Positions 52,697 to 61,555 of a DNA stretch of 64,000 bases are shown one piece after another. The notes under the pieces were generated by a model. That model saw only the letters and a list, made by a program, of their open reading frames with translations. It was not told the origin of the DNA and made no database searches. The stretch comes from Azoarcus sp031546845 (GTDB lineage Bacteria; Pseudomonadota; Gammaproteobacteria; Burkholderiales; Rhodocyclaceae). A program made the position numbers and the translations under genes. Where the stretch lies: NCBI GenBank assembly GCA_031546845.1, contig JAVBJT010000018.1:1-64000 (forward strand), in the 5' to 3' direction. Position 1 is the first letter of the stretch, and every line of letters begins with the position of its first letter.

Positions 52697-53245
52697 ATGC
52701 CTTTATCCCGTCATCGATCTGATTTGGATCAGTTGCCAGAGGAGGACGGTACTGTCGTTTCTTTGCAGAGTCTTGCTGCTGTTGCGCTCTTCGCCATTCT
52801 TTGTCTGGGATTTCACTGGTTCAGCCTGCAAGGCTGGGTACCGATTCTCGATAGCGCGAATCTGGCTCTGCATGAAGCAGGGCACCCTTTGGTCGGGTTG
52901 TTCAGTAGTCGTGCTTCGGTTTATGGCGGAACACTGTTCCAGATCGCCTTTCCAGTGGCCGCTGCATGGCATTTTTACCGTGCTTTTTCACCTGTAGGCA
53001 TGGCGGCATCGTTGGTTTGGCTGGGCGAGAACCTGCTCAATATTGCCCGCTACATGGCCGATGCCCGTGATCAATTGCTTCCGTTGGTTGGTGGTGGTGA
53101 TCACGATTGGACGGAAATTTTCAGTCGCTGGGGAATGCTTCATTCCGATAAACAGGTTGCGGGAGTGACTCGTTTCATTGCAGTTCTGTTGATCATTGGC
53201 GCCATCATCTGGCTTTACCGGAAATGGCAGGCCGGGAAGGAATAA
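52697..53245 (+). CDS. Small membrane protein with HEAGH metalloprotease-like motif
   Basis: A 182-residue protein with about four hydrophobic segments. A HEAGH motif at residues 59-63 (NLALHEAGHPLVGLF) follows the first helix, as in intramembrane zinc metallopeptidases; LGENLLNIARYMADARDQ in a later helix could supply a further ligand. Length is well short of typical site-2 proteases, and no PDZ domain is present. The family has no established function that I recognise. The ATG at 52697 is taken as the start; the 3' end precedes tyrB by 163 bases. Confidence 0.68.
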   Translation: MPLSRHRSDLDQLPEEDGTVVSLQSLAAVALFAILCLGFHWFSLQGWVPILDSANLALHEAGHPLVGLFSSRASVYGGTLFQIAFPVAAAWHFYRAFSPVGMAASLVWLGENLLNIARYMADARDQLLPLVGGGDHDWTEIFSRWGMLHSDKQVAGVTRFIAVLLIIGAIIWLYRKWQAGKE

Positions 53246-53369
53246 TCGGCTTCATTTCGTCGAATGGTGCGCGTGCGAGTTTTTTGAAGTCATCGTAGGC
53301 GGGCTCACCGAGGCCGACGAGGATGCCGCATCCGCCGCTGCGTATATACTCGTCCGCTTTCCACGCAAG

Positions 53370-53383
53370 CCCCGTGAACGGGG
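53370..53383 (+). repeat. Leader hairpin before the aminotransferase gene
   Basis: CCCCG pairs with CGGGG around TGAA, 25 bases before the ATG. It would form a small stable stem in the mRNA leader. A -10-like TATACT lies just upstream (53344-53349). A regulatory role is possible but unproven. Confidence 0.35.
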
Positions 53384-53408
53384 ACGTTATCCGATAGAGG
53401 CAACGATC

Positions 53409-54602
53409 ATGTTCGAGCACATCGACTCTTATCCTGGCGATCCGATTTTGACGCTCAACGAGGATTTTCAGCGGGATCCGCGTGATAACAAAATCAACCT
53501 GAGTATTGGTATTTATTTTGACGATGTGGGCCGCCTGCCGGTAATGAACGCGGTACGCGAGGCGGAGGCGGCGTTGTCGCGCAATATAGGGCCGAGCGCC
53601 TATCTGCCGATGGAAGGCGCGAGCGATTACCGCGAAGCGGTGCAGCATTTGCTGTTCGGCGCGGAGCATGCGGCGGTGCGGGATGGCCGCGTTGCCACGG
53701 TGCAGACGGTGGGCGGTTCTGGCGCGTTGAAGGTGGGCGCGGACTTTTTGCGGCGCTACTTCGGCGATGCCGAGGTTTGGTTGAGCGAACCGACGTGGGA
53801 TAACCACCGCGCTATTTTCGAGGGCGCCGGCTTCAAGGTTCATGCCTATCCGTATTACGACCCGGCCACCGGTGGGCTGCGTTTCGATGCGATGTTGGCG
53901 GCTATCGCGGCGCTGCCGGCGCGCAGCATCGTGTTGCTGCATGCTTGTTGCCATAACCCGACCGGGGTGGATTTGTCGGTGGCACAGTGGAATACGCTGA
54001 TTCCACTCATCCGCGAACGCAAGCTGATTCCGTTTGTCGATATGGCGTACCAGGGATTCGGCGACGGCTTGGCCGAGGATGCGTTTGCCGTGCGTGCGCT
54101 TGCCGATGCGGGAGTGTGTGCTTTTGTCGCCAATTCGTTCTCGAAGAGTTTTTCGCTGTATGGCGAGCGCTGCGGGGGTTTGAGTGTGATCTGCGGCGAC
54201 AGGGCCGAGGCGGAGCGGGTCTTGGGCCAGTTGAAGGCGACGGTGCGGCGCAATTATTCCAGCCCGCCGGCACATGGCGCGCGTGTTGTGGCGGCGGTGT
54301 TGCGCACACCGGCATTGCGCGCCGAATGGGAACGGGAATTGAACGACATGCGCGCCCGTATCAAGGCGATGCGGGCGCGGTTGCACGAGGTATTGGCGGC
54401 GCGTTTGTCGAAGCGGCGCTGGGACTATCTGGTGGAACAACGCGGCATGTTCAGTTACACGGGATTGAGCGCGGATCAGGTGGATCGTCTGCGCAATGAA
54501 TACGGTGTATATCTGGTCCGTTCCGGCCGGATGTGCATGGCGGGGCTGAATCGTGCCAACGTCGATGCAACGGCCGAAGCGTTGGCGGCATTGTTGGCCT
54601 GA
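53409..54602 (+). CDS. tyrB: Aromatic amino acid aminotransferase (class I PLP)
   Basis: Transaminates tyrosine, phenylalanine and often aspartate; 397 residues. The ATG at 53409 gives the family start HIDSYPGDPILTLNEDFQRD. The PLP lysine is Lys246 in NSFSKSFSLYGERCG, with ACCHNPTGVDL (PLP-contacting Asn) and the carboxylate-binding arginine in MCMAGLN upstream of the C terminus. AspC and TyrB are close relatives; TyrB is preferred on the sequence pattern, not proven. The upstream frame extension is not supported because it overlaps the preceding gene. Confidence 0.9.
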   Translation: MFEHIDSYPGDPILTLNEDFQRDPRDNKINLSIGIYFDDVGRLPVMNAVREAEAALSRNIGPSAYLPMEGASDYREAVQHLLFGAEHAAVRDGRVATVQTVGGSGALKVGADFLRRYFGDAEVWLSEPTWDNHRAIFEGAGFKVHAYPYYDPATGGLRFDAMLAAIAALPARSIVLLHACCHNPTGVDLSVAQWNTLIPLIRERKLIPFVDMAYQGFGDGLAEDAFAVRALADAGVCAFVANSFSKSFSLYGERCGGLSVICGDRAEAERVLGQLKATVRRNYSSPPAHGARVVAAVLRTPALRAEWERELNDMRARIKAMRARLHEVLAARLSKRRWDYLVEQRGMFSYTGLSADQVDRLRNEYGVYLVRSGRMCMAGLNRANVDATAEALAALLA

Positions 54603-54676
54603 AAATCGGCTTCAAGCGGTACGGACCCGGACGGGTACGGTCGGAACAAAGATAAAAACAATGATGGAGACACCGC

Positions 54677-55573
54677 ATGCATGTCCGGACCGAGCTCGAC
54701 CGTATTGCTATTGGCATAATGATACTGCTGTGCGCCACATGGGGCGTGCAGCAGACGGTCATCAAACTCGCCAACACGGGGATTTCACCGATCTGGCAGA
54801 GCACTTTGCGTTCTTTCGGCGCCGCGGTGCTGGTGTGGGCGTGGGCGAGGTCGCGCAAGGTGCGTCTGTTCGACCTTGAGGATGGTACCCTCGCCCCCGG
54901 TTTATTGGCCGGGGTGCTTTTTGCGCTTGAATTCGCCCTGATTTTTATTGCGCTGACCTTCACCACGGCATCGCGCGGAGTGATTTTCCTTTACACCGCA
55001 CCGTTCTTCGTCGCACTTGGCGCACTGCGCCTGCTACCGCAGGAGCGGATGCGCCGCGCGCATTGGATTGGTATGGGGCTGGCTTTTGTAGGCGTCATGA
55101 CCTTGTTTGGCGAGAATCTGCTGTTGCCCGCCGGCAGGGCGTGGATCGGCGATCTGCTGATGCTGGCGGCGGCCATGCTGTGGGCGGCAACAACGTTGAC
55201 GGTGAAGGTATCTTCCCTGGCGCATGCGGCGCCGGAAAAAACATTGCTCTACCAACTCGTGGTATCGGCGCCGATACTGGCGGGCTTGTCGCTATCGCTG
55301 GGCGAGCCGGGGGTGTTCGCGCCGACGCCGTTGGTGTGGGCTTGCCTGGCGTTTCAGATCGTCGTGGTTACGGCAATGAGCTACCTTGCCTGGTTCTGGC
55401 TGGTCCGCCATTACCCAGCGACGAGTCTGTCCTCGTTTTCTTTTCTGACGCCGGTATTGGGTGTGCTGGCTGGCGGTGTATTGCTGAAGGAGCCATTGAC
55501 GCCGGCGGTGCTCATCGCTTTGTTACTGGTCGGCATGGGCATCTGGGTCGCCAACCGGCCATCGACGGATTGA
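54677..55573 (+). CDS. EamA-family (DMT) transporter
   Basis: Inner-membrane permease of 298 residues with ten predicted helices arranged as two EamA repeats. The segments WGVQQTVIKLANTGISPIWQ and SFSFLTPVLGVLAGGVLLKEPL are the typical repeat markers of the drug/metabolite transporter superfamily. Substrate is unknown; relatives export amino acids or metabolites. It follows tyrB by 74 bases on the same strand, so amino-acid-related export is possible but only inferred. Confidence 0.87.
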   Translation: MHVRTELDRIAIGIMILLCATWGVQQTVIKLANTGISPIWQSTLRSFGAAVLVWAWARSRKVRLFDLEDGTLAPGLLAGVLFALEFALIFIALTFTTASRGVIFLYTAPFFVALGALRLLPQERMRRAHWIGMGLAFVGVMTLFGENLLLPAGRAWIGDLLMLAAAMLWAATTLTVKVSSLAHAAPEKTLLYQLVVSAPILAGLSLSLGEPGVFAPTPLVWACLAFQIVVVTAMSYLAWFWLVRHYPATSLSSFSFLTPVLGVLAGGVLLKEPLTPAVLIALLLVGMGIWVANRPSTD

Positions 55574-55591
55574 GGCTGACCGCGCCAGCGT

Positions 55592-56278
55592 CTAACGGTC
55601 GGAGTCGTCGCGCGCTTTCTTTTCTTCGTATTGGCGGATACGTTCTTCGTAACGGGCGCGGTCGCGCGCGGCCTGCTCGGCGCGGCCGGCCGCCTCGGCT
55701 TCGGCCTCGGCGCGTTTGCGGGCGCGCTCGGCATCGGCGGCGGCACGCTCGGCACGGGCTTGGGCATCGGCCTGCTTGGCGGCAGCGGCACGCTCGGCGC
55801 GAATGCGTTCAGCCTCCGCGTTGGGTTCGATAGTGGCATTGGGCGAGGGCGCGGACGGATCGCGCATTTCCGCGCTGGGTGTGCGTTCGAATACGGCTTG
55901 CTGTTTTTCGGCCAGATCGATTTTGCGCGCTTCGCTTTCCAATTGCCGGGCGTGCCTGACCGCTTCCAGACGGGTTTGCTTTGCTTCGTCGATGCAGCGG
56001 TTGACCAGGAATCGTTCGTAGCACTCCGGTTGAGCGGCGTGGTAGTCGGCTTCGGCTTGATCGCGCAAGGCTTTTGCCTCGCTCTTGAGGCGGGCGCTTC
56101 TTTCGCGCGCTTCCGCATTTGGGTCGGTATTTTCGTTCCGGGTTTCCGGCGCAATGTCCTGGGTAGCGCGCTGGGTGGTCGCGCTTTCCTCGATTGCGGC
56201 CTCCTCGGCTGCGGCTTTTTGGACGTAGGCGAGCGGAATGAGGCAGGCGAACAGAAGGGCGGCGGGACGGATCGACAT
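55592..56278 (-). CDS. Secreted Ala/Glu/Arg-rich coiled-coil protein
   Basis: A 228-residue protein with a signal peptide (ALLFACLIPLAYVQKAAA) and a highly charged body. Residues 65-125 hold the only cysteines (QPECYERFLVNRCIDEAKQ), and the last 80 residues form a long coiled coil of Ala/Glu/Arg (KRAEAEAEAAGRAEQAARDR). Function is unknown; the layout resembles periplasmic coiled-coil proteins found beside many betaproteobacterial genes. The start at 56278 is chosen because the upstream frame lacks a signal peptide. It converges on the EamA transporter gene. Confidence 0.72.
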   Translation of the reverse strand: MSIRPAALLFACLIPLAYVQKAAAEEAAIEESATTQRATQDIAPETRNENTDPNAEARERSARLKSEAKALRDQAEADYHAAQPECYERFLVNRCIDEAKQTRLEAVRHARQLESEARKIDLAEKQQAVFERTPSAEMRDPSAPSPNATIEPNAEAERIRAERAAAAKQADAQARAERAAADAERARKRAEAEAEAAGRAEQAARDRARYEERIRQYEEKKARDDSDR

Positions 56279-56381
56279 GCGGTGGGGGGGGAAGAGATGA
56301 AGAAAAAGAAGGGAAGGGAAAAAGCGGGAAAGCCAGGATGCGTAGAATAGCGTTTTTTGACCCGCCGATAATGTTCCGCTT

Positions 56382-58322
56382 GTGATCCACTTTCGTAATC
56401 TGCGCCTTGCCCGTGGCGCCAAAACTTTGATCGAGGGCGCGAACGCGCAGATTTTTCCCGGCTGGCGGGTTGGCCTTACCGGCGCCAACGGCAGCGGAAA
56501 ATCGAGCCTGTTCGCGCTGTTGCGCGGTGAATTGCACCCCGACCGGGGTGATCTGGAGATACCGCCTGGCTGGACGATCGCCCATGTGGCACAGGAAACG
56601 CCAGGGCTGTCGCAGCCGGCGATCGATTACGCGCTCGATGGCGATGCGGAGTTGCGCAGGATCGAGGCCGAACTGGCCAGCGCCGAGGCGGCGCACGATG
56701 ACCTTCACAACGGTGCGCGCATTGGCGAACTGCATGCCCGTCTGGACGAGATCGGCGGTTACGCCGCGCGGGCGCGTGCGGCCGCGTTACTCGACGGCCT
56801 GGGTTTTTTGCCTACTGACATTGAACGCCCGGTAGCGGATTTTTCCGGCGGTTGGCGCATGCGGCTCAATCTTGCGCAGGCCTTGATGTGTCGCTCCGAT
56901 CTGTTGCTGCTCGACGAACCGACCAACCACCTCGATCTGGACGCGGTGATCTGGCTTGAACAATGGCTGCGCGACTATCGCGGCACATTATTGCTGATTT
57001 CGCACGACCGCGAATTTCTCGATGCCTGCGTGACCCACATTACCCACATCGAACAGCAAAAGCTCACGCTCTACAACGGTGGCTACTCGGATTTCGAGCG
57101 CCAGCGCGCCGAGCGCCTCGCTCAACAGCAGGCCTTGTTCGAGCGCCAGCAGCGCGAAGTGGCGCATATCGAAAACTATATCCGGCGTTTTCGCGCCAAG
57201 GCAACCAAGGCGCGCCAGGCGCAAAGCCGCATCAAGGCGTTGGAGCGCATGGAGCGGATCGCCGCGGCGCATGTGGATACGCCGTTCTCGTTCGGCTTTC
57301 GCGCCAGTCCGGCAGCGCCCGATCCGCTACTACGCATCGAGGAAGGGGCTGTCGGCTACGGCGGGCGCACGGTATTGGAGCGGATCGAGCTCACCTTGCG
57401 GCCGGGCGAGCGCGTCGGCCTGCTCGGGCGCAATGGCGCCGGTAAATCGACGCTGATCAAACTGCTTGCCGGCGAATTAGCGCTTGCCGCTGGGCAGCGG
57501 CTGGAAGGCAAGGGGCTGGCGGCGGGGTATTTCGCCCAGCACCAGCTCGAAACCCTGCGCGCGGACGAATCGCCGCTACAGCATCTGACGCGTCTCGACC
57601 CGGCCACGCGCGAACAGGAACTGCGCGACTACCTCGGTGGCTTCGATTTCCGTGGCGATGGCGGTGGCGTATCGACGCCGGCGACTACACCCTGCGGGCC
57701 GTTTTCCGGCGGCGAAAAATCGCGTTTGGCGCTGGCGCTGCTGATCTGGCGCCAGCCCAATCTGCTGCTGCTCGATGAGCCGACCAACCACCTCGACCTG
57801 GAAATGCGCCACGCGCTTACGCTGGCCTTGCAGGATTACGAAGGTGGCATGGTGCTGGTATCGCACGACCGCGCGTTGCTGCGCACTACCTGCGACCGTT
57901 TTCTGCTGGTGGACGACGGCTGCGTACAGCCTTTCGATGGCGATTTGGACGATTATCGCGATTGGCTTGCCGCCCGCCGCGCTGCCACCAACACGATGCA
58001 ATCCTCCGACCGTGCCGTCGACAAGGCCGCCCGCAAGGCCGAGCGCGAAGAGGCCGCCGCCAATCGCCAAGCCCGGCTGGCCGAACGCCGGCCATTGGTG
58101 AAGGAACTGGAACAGATCGAAAAAAAGCTGGCTGGCTGGCAAAGCGAAAAACAAGCCGCCGATACCCGCATGGCCGATCCAGCGCTATATGCCGCCGGCG
58201 CGGACACGGCACAGGTTTCCGCGCTGCTCAAGCGCCAGGGAGAACTGGCCGGCTGGATCGACGAAGCCGAGCTGCGCTGGTTGGAAATTTCCGCGCGGCT
58301 GGAAGAGTTGGCGGGGGATTGA
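56382..58322 (+). CDS. ABC-F family ATPase (YheS-like)
   Basis: Soluble twin-ATPase of the translation-factor ABC-F group; 646 residues from a GTG at 56382. Two ABC domains are visible: Walker A GANGSGKSSL near residue 33 with signature FSGGWRMRLNLAQAL, and Walker A GRNGAGKSTL near residue 350 with signature FSGGEKSRLALALL. Each has a Walker B LLLDEPTNHLD. The inter-domain linker (RRFRAKATKARQAQSRIKALERM) and charged C-terminal extension are typical. No membrane domain exists. The GTG start matches the expected N terminus IHFRNLRLARGAKTLIEG. Confidence 0.92.
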   Translation: MIHFRNLRLARGAKTLIEGANAQIFPGWRVGLTGANGSGKSSLFALLRGELHPDRGDLEIPPGWTIAHVAQETPGLSQPAIDYALDGDAELRRIEAELASAEAAHDDLHNGARIGELHARLDEIGGYAARARAAALLDGLGFLPTDIERPVADFSGGWRMRLNLAQALMCRSDLLLLDEPTNHLDLDAVIWLEQWLRDYRGTLLLISHDREFLDACVTHITHIEQQKLTLYNGGYSDFERQRAERLAQQQALFERQQREVAHIENYIRRFRAKATKARQAQSRIKALERMERIAAAHVDTPFSFGFRASPAAPDPLLRIEEGAVGYGGRTVLERIELTLRPGERVGLLGRNGAGKSTLIKLLAGELALAAGQRLEGKGLAAGYFAQHQLETLRADESPLQHLTRLDPATREQELRDYLGGFDFRGDGGGVSTPATTPCGPFSGGEKSRLALALLIWRQPNLLLLDEPTNHLDLEMRHALTLALQDYEGGMVLVSHDRALLRTTCDRFLLVDDGCVQPFDGDLDDYRDWLAARRAATNTMQSSDRAVDKAARKAEREEAAANRQARLAERRPLVKELEQIEKKLAGWQSEKQAADTRMADPALYAAGADTAQVSALLKRQGELAGWIDEAELRWLEISARLEELAGD

Positions 58323-58363
58323 GGCGGATTTCCTAAACAGGCGTGGAACGATGAAACAAGCGC

Positions 58364-59566
58364 TCAGGCGGCGGCGAGCCAGCGCTGAGGGTCGATGTTC
58401 CACTTCTCGAAATCCTCGTAGCCGGCGATATGGTCCTGGCTGCGGCGCAGGTCGATGTTTTCCGGCGGCAGGTAATAATTTCCCTTGGTGTGGAAGATCA
58501 CCAGCACGTTCGGCTGCATCAACTGCTCGGGATGCTGTTCCTGTACCACCGCCAAACGGCCGCTTTCCAGCCGTACCAGGGAGCCGGTGGGGTAAAGGCC
58601 GACGCCGCGGATAAAGGCCTGCACCAGTTCGGGGTTGAAGTGGAACTTGCTCCATTCCAGCAGCTTGCGTAGCGCCTCAGTGGGCGGCATGCCTTTGTGG
58701 TAGACGCGGTTGGAAGTAATGGCGTCGTAGACGTCGACAATGGCGCCCATCTGCCCGTAAATGCTGATTTCGCTGCCCTTGAGCTTGTTCGGGTAGCCGG
58801 TGCCGTCGAAACGTTCGTGGTGTTGCGCGGCGACGTCGAGAGCGATCTGGTGGATGCCCGGCGTATCCATCAACAGCAATTTGCTCTGTACGACGTGGGA
58901 CTTCATCTTTTCGAATTCAGCGTCGGTGAGCTTGGCCGGCTTGTTCAGGATGCTGTCGGGTACCTTGGCCTTGCCGACGTCGTGCAGCAGCGCGCCGATG
59001 GCGATTTCGCGGATGATTTCGCGCGGCAGTTCGAGCGTGCGGGCGAAGGACACCATCAGCGCGCATACCGATACGGAATGCAGAAAGGTGTAATCGTCGT
59101 GGCTTTTCAGGCGTGCCAGCGGCAGGAGTGCATCGCGTTGGCGGAAGATGGAATCGACGATGCCCTCGACCAAGGGTTCGATCTGTTCCACTTCGATCTG
59201 GCGGCCCAGGCGAATGTCACCCATCATGTTGCGCACGATGCGGTTTGCTTCGCCATGCAGGTTACGCGCGCGGCGCATTTCATCCGCCACCGAAACCAGC
59301 GGTTGCTGCGAGCTCGATATGATGGCTTCGATCTGCTCATCCACTTTATGCGCGTGCTCTTCCAGCGTGGGCGCATCGTCGATGTCGAGGCCGCGTTCGG
59401 TATCGATATAAATTTCGTGTACGCCGATGGCGCGGATTTTCTCCAGCGTCTGCTCATCATTGACCGCGAAACGGCTACGTACGAAATTGTGATCGAGCCA
59501 ACCGCAGTTCAGGTCGTGGATATACATGCCTGGCTGCAACTGTTCGATCGGTATCAGCTTGATCAT
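58364..59566 (-). CDS. HD-GYP domain cyclic-di-GMP phosphodiesterase
   Basis: Predicted c-di-GMP hydrolase of 400 residues. An N-terminal DUF3391-like domain (IPIEQLQPGMYIHDLNCGWLDH) is followed by the HD-GYP domain. The metal-binding LLHDVGKAKVPDSILNKP and HHERFDGTGYPNKLKG with the GYP signature are intact, so it is likely active. It starts at ATG 59566 and diverges from the ThrH-like gene, with 183 bases between them. Confidence 0.93.
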   Translation of the reverse strand: MIKLIPIEQLQPGMYIHDLNCGWLDHNFVRSRFAVNDEQTLEKIRAIGVHEIYIDTERGLDIDDAPTLEEHAHKVDEQIEAIISSSQQPLVSVADEMRRARNLHGEANRIVRNMMGDIRLGRQIEVEQIEPLVEGIVDSIFRQRDALLPLARLKSHDDYTFLHSVSVCALMVSFARTLELPREIIREIAIGALLHDVGKAKVPDSILNKPAKLTDAEFEKMKSHVVQSKLLLMDTPGIHQIALDVAAQHHERFDGTGYPNKLKGSEISIYGQMGAIVDVYDAITSNRVYHKGMPPTEALRKLLEWSKFHFNPELVQAFIRGVGLYPTGSLVRLESGRLAVVQEQHPEQLMQPNVLVIFHTKGNYYLPPENIDLRRSQDHIAGYEDFEKWNIDPQRWLAAA

Positions 59567-59749
59567 CTTCAACACCCGAGTGGACGGAATTAGTATGGCT
59601 TTTCCCGGCGCGGCAATCCACCCCGATTGGGCCGGCGGCGGGAAATCCGCCACAATTCCGGCAATAATTCCATCCGCCTGCGCATGGGGTGGCGCCGGGG
59701 GCCGATGCTAGAATCCACGCTTTGCCGTTTACCGCCTACAGGAGCCTCC

Positions 59750-60361
59750 GTGCAGATCGTTTGCCTCGACCTTGAAGGTGTGCTGGTCCCGGAAATATGG
59801 ATTGAATTCGCCGAGCGTACCGGCATTCCGGAACTGCGCCGCACCACGCGTGACGAACCCAATTACGACACGCTGATGAAATATCGGCTCGACATTCTGG
59901 CGCGGAAAAAACTCGGCCTGCCCGATATTCAAAAGGTGATCGCCGACATGGGGCCGATGCCCGGCGCGCGCGCCTTTCTCGATGCGCTGCGCGAGCGTTA
60001 CCAGGTGGTGATCCTGTCCGATACCTTCTACGAATTCGCCCATCCGCTGATGCGCCAACTTGGCTGGCCAACGTTGTTCTGCCACAGCCTGGAAGCTGGC
60101 GCCGATGGCATTCTGGTGAATTACCACCTGCGCATGCCGGACCAGAAGCGCGAAGCGGTGAAGCGTTTCAAGGAATTGAACCTCAAGGTCGTCGCCGCTG
60201 GCGATTCCTACAACGACACCGCGATGCTAGGCGAGGCCCACGGCGGCATCCTGTTCCATCCGCCGGAAAACGTCGTGCGCGAATTTCCGCAGTATCCGGT
60301 GGTGCGCGACTATGACGCGCTACGCGCGGAAATCGACAAGGCGTTCGCGCGCAACGCTTGA
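59750..60361 (+). CDS. thrH: ThrH-type phosphoserine phosphatase / homoserine phosphotransferase
   Basis: HAD-superfamily phosphatase of 203 residues. The nucleophile motif is CLDLEGVLVPEIW (aspartate at residue 6, and glutamate replaces the usual second aspartate as in ThrH). ILSDTFYEFAHPLMRQLGWP is motif II, and AAGDSYNDTAML is motif IV. A GTG start at 59750 is supported by AGGAGCC seven bases upstream. It acts in serine/threonine metabolism in family members. Confidence 0.91.
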   Translation: MQIVCLDLEGVLVPEIWIEFAERTGIPELRRTTRDEPNYDTLMKYRLDILARKKLGLPDIQKVIADMGPMPGARAFLDALRERYQVVILSDTFYEFAHPLMRQLGWPTLFCHSLEAGADGILVNYHLRMPDQKREAVKRFKELNLKVVAAGDSYNDTAMLGEAHGGILFHPPENVVREFPQYPVVRDYDALRAEIDKAFARNA

Positions 60362-60455
60362 ACGGAGCGCGGACGAAACGGCTCGATTGGCTGGCGGTCC
60401 GAGCCAGCCGGGGGAATAGAGCAATCAAACAGCAAACATTGCCGGGTACGCCTGC

Positions 60456-60934
60456 ATGCTGTTCCCCCCACTAATCGGAACCCTGATTCGTTGTACGGTT
60501 GTGGCGCTCGTTTTTGCGCAGCCGTACCTTGGGTTCGCAGCGGGTTTGGTGATGCTGTTCCTGGTTTCTGGTTTACCAACGGCGTCGGCATTGCCTGGAC
60601 AAATCCGCCGCTGAGAAAGCTGTACAAACTGAAAACCGGGTTATGGCTTCTGACAGCGGGTGTAATCCTGCTCGCCAATCTGTATTACCACCATGCGGCG
60701 AGAAGTGCGGCGGATACCGCGGTTGCCGCCGTCCTCGACTACAGGCGGGTGAACGGCGTTTTTCCCGAAAGCCTTCCGACCGCCGGCTTGAAAGAACCCC
60801 AGACCGACTGGCCGGTCTTTTATTCTCTACAGGAAAGCGAACCGCAGTTGCGCTACCACGCAACCTACACGATCTTTCCCGCTTACTACTATTACGATTT
60901 CGGAAAGCGGAACTGGTACGTTATTCACCATTGA
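60456..60934 (+). pseudogene. Frameshifted copy of the pseudopilin-like membrane protein gene
   Basis: The translation from ATG 60456 gives LFPPLIGTLIRCTVVALVFAQ and LFLVSGL and then stops after about 52 residues. The continuation lies in another frame as AWTNPPLRKLYKLKTGLWLL and YYHHAARSAADTAV. Aligned with the intact neighbour at 60970-61458 (PLIGTSVRC, FLVAGL, AWKTPERRRLEKWKAGMWFL, YYHHAARETADTV), exactly one base is missing between about 60576 and 60595. Homology to the paralogue is clear on both sides. Either this is a real one-base deletion, or a sequencing error in an otherwise intact gene. Confidence 0.75.
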
Positions 60935-60969
60935 TCATTACGGCAACCATGCCGGATTGCGAATAGAGC

Positions 60970-61458
60970 ATGGCTGAAAATCGCATGCAGTTTCGTCCTC
61001 TGATTGGAACGTCGGTTCGCTGCATGCTTGTGGTTTTTTTCTGCGCCCAGGTCCATGGCGGATTTATGATGCTGTTCGTTCTGCCCTTTCTGGTGGCCGG
61101 GCTGATTTATTGCTTTTATGCAGCCTGGAAAACCCCCGAACGGCGCAGACTGGAGAAATGGAAGGCCGGGATGTGGTTTTTGACGGTCGGCGGTATTGCG
61201 TCGGCCCATGTGTATTACCACCACGCAGCCAGAGAAACGGCGGATACCGTGTTGGCTGCTATCTTCCGCTACGAACGAGAACACGGTGCGTACCCGGAGA
61301 ATCTTCAGGCTGTGGGTCTGGAGGCGCGGCCTGCTTGGCGAGTCGCTTATGTCGCACAAGACGGTAAGCCATTTTTGTTTTATCCGGCGACTTTCATTGT
61401 TTTCGATATGTATATCTACAACTTCGAACGCCGGTCGTGGGTATATGTGCCGGACTGA
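60970..61458 (+). CDS. Pseudopilin-like membrane protein, unknown function
   Basis: A 162-residue protein with an N-terminal hydrophobic segment (MLVVFFCAQVHGGFMMLFVL), a second helix (AGMWFLTVGGIASAHVYYH) and a periplasmic tail. The tail AADTVLAAIFRYEREHGAYPENLQAVGL recalls the pilin/pseudopilin pattern of an alpha-helix followed by Y-x-x-x-x-G-x-Y-P-x-x-L, but no prepilin leader is present. It is the intact member of a tandem pair with 60456-60934. The function is unknown. An inner Met at residue 6 aligns with the first copy's start. Confidence 0.62.
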   Translation: MAENRMQFRPLIGTSVRCMLVVFFCAQVHGGFMMLFVLPFLVAGLIYCFYAAWKTPERRRLEKWKAGMWFLTVGGIASAHVYYHHAARETADTVLAAIFRYEREHGAYPENLQAVGLEARPAWRVAYVAQDGKPFLFYPATFIVFDMYIYNFERRSWVYVPD

Positions 61459-61555
61459 TCCGGCAAATACCCGATAGATACCGGATAATCCATCCATCCC
61501 GAAATCACCGCGCGCTATGAACCCGCCCCGCGCGATAACCAGACATTCATCAATC

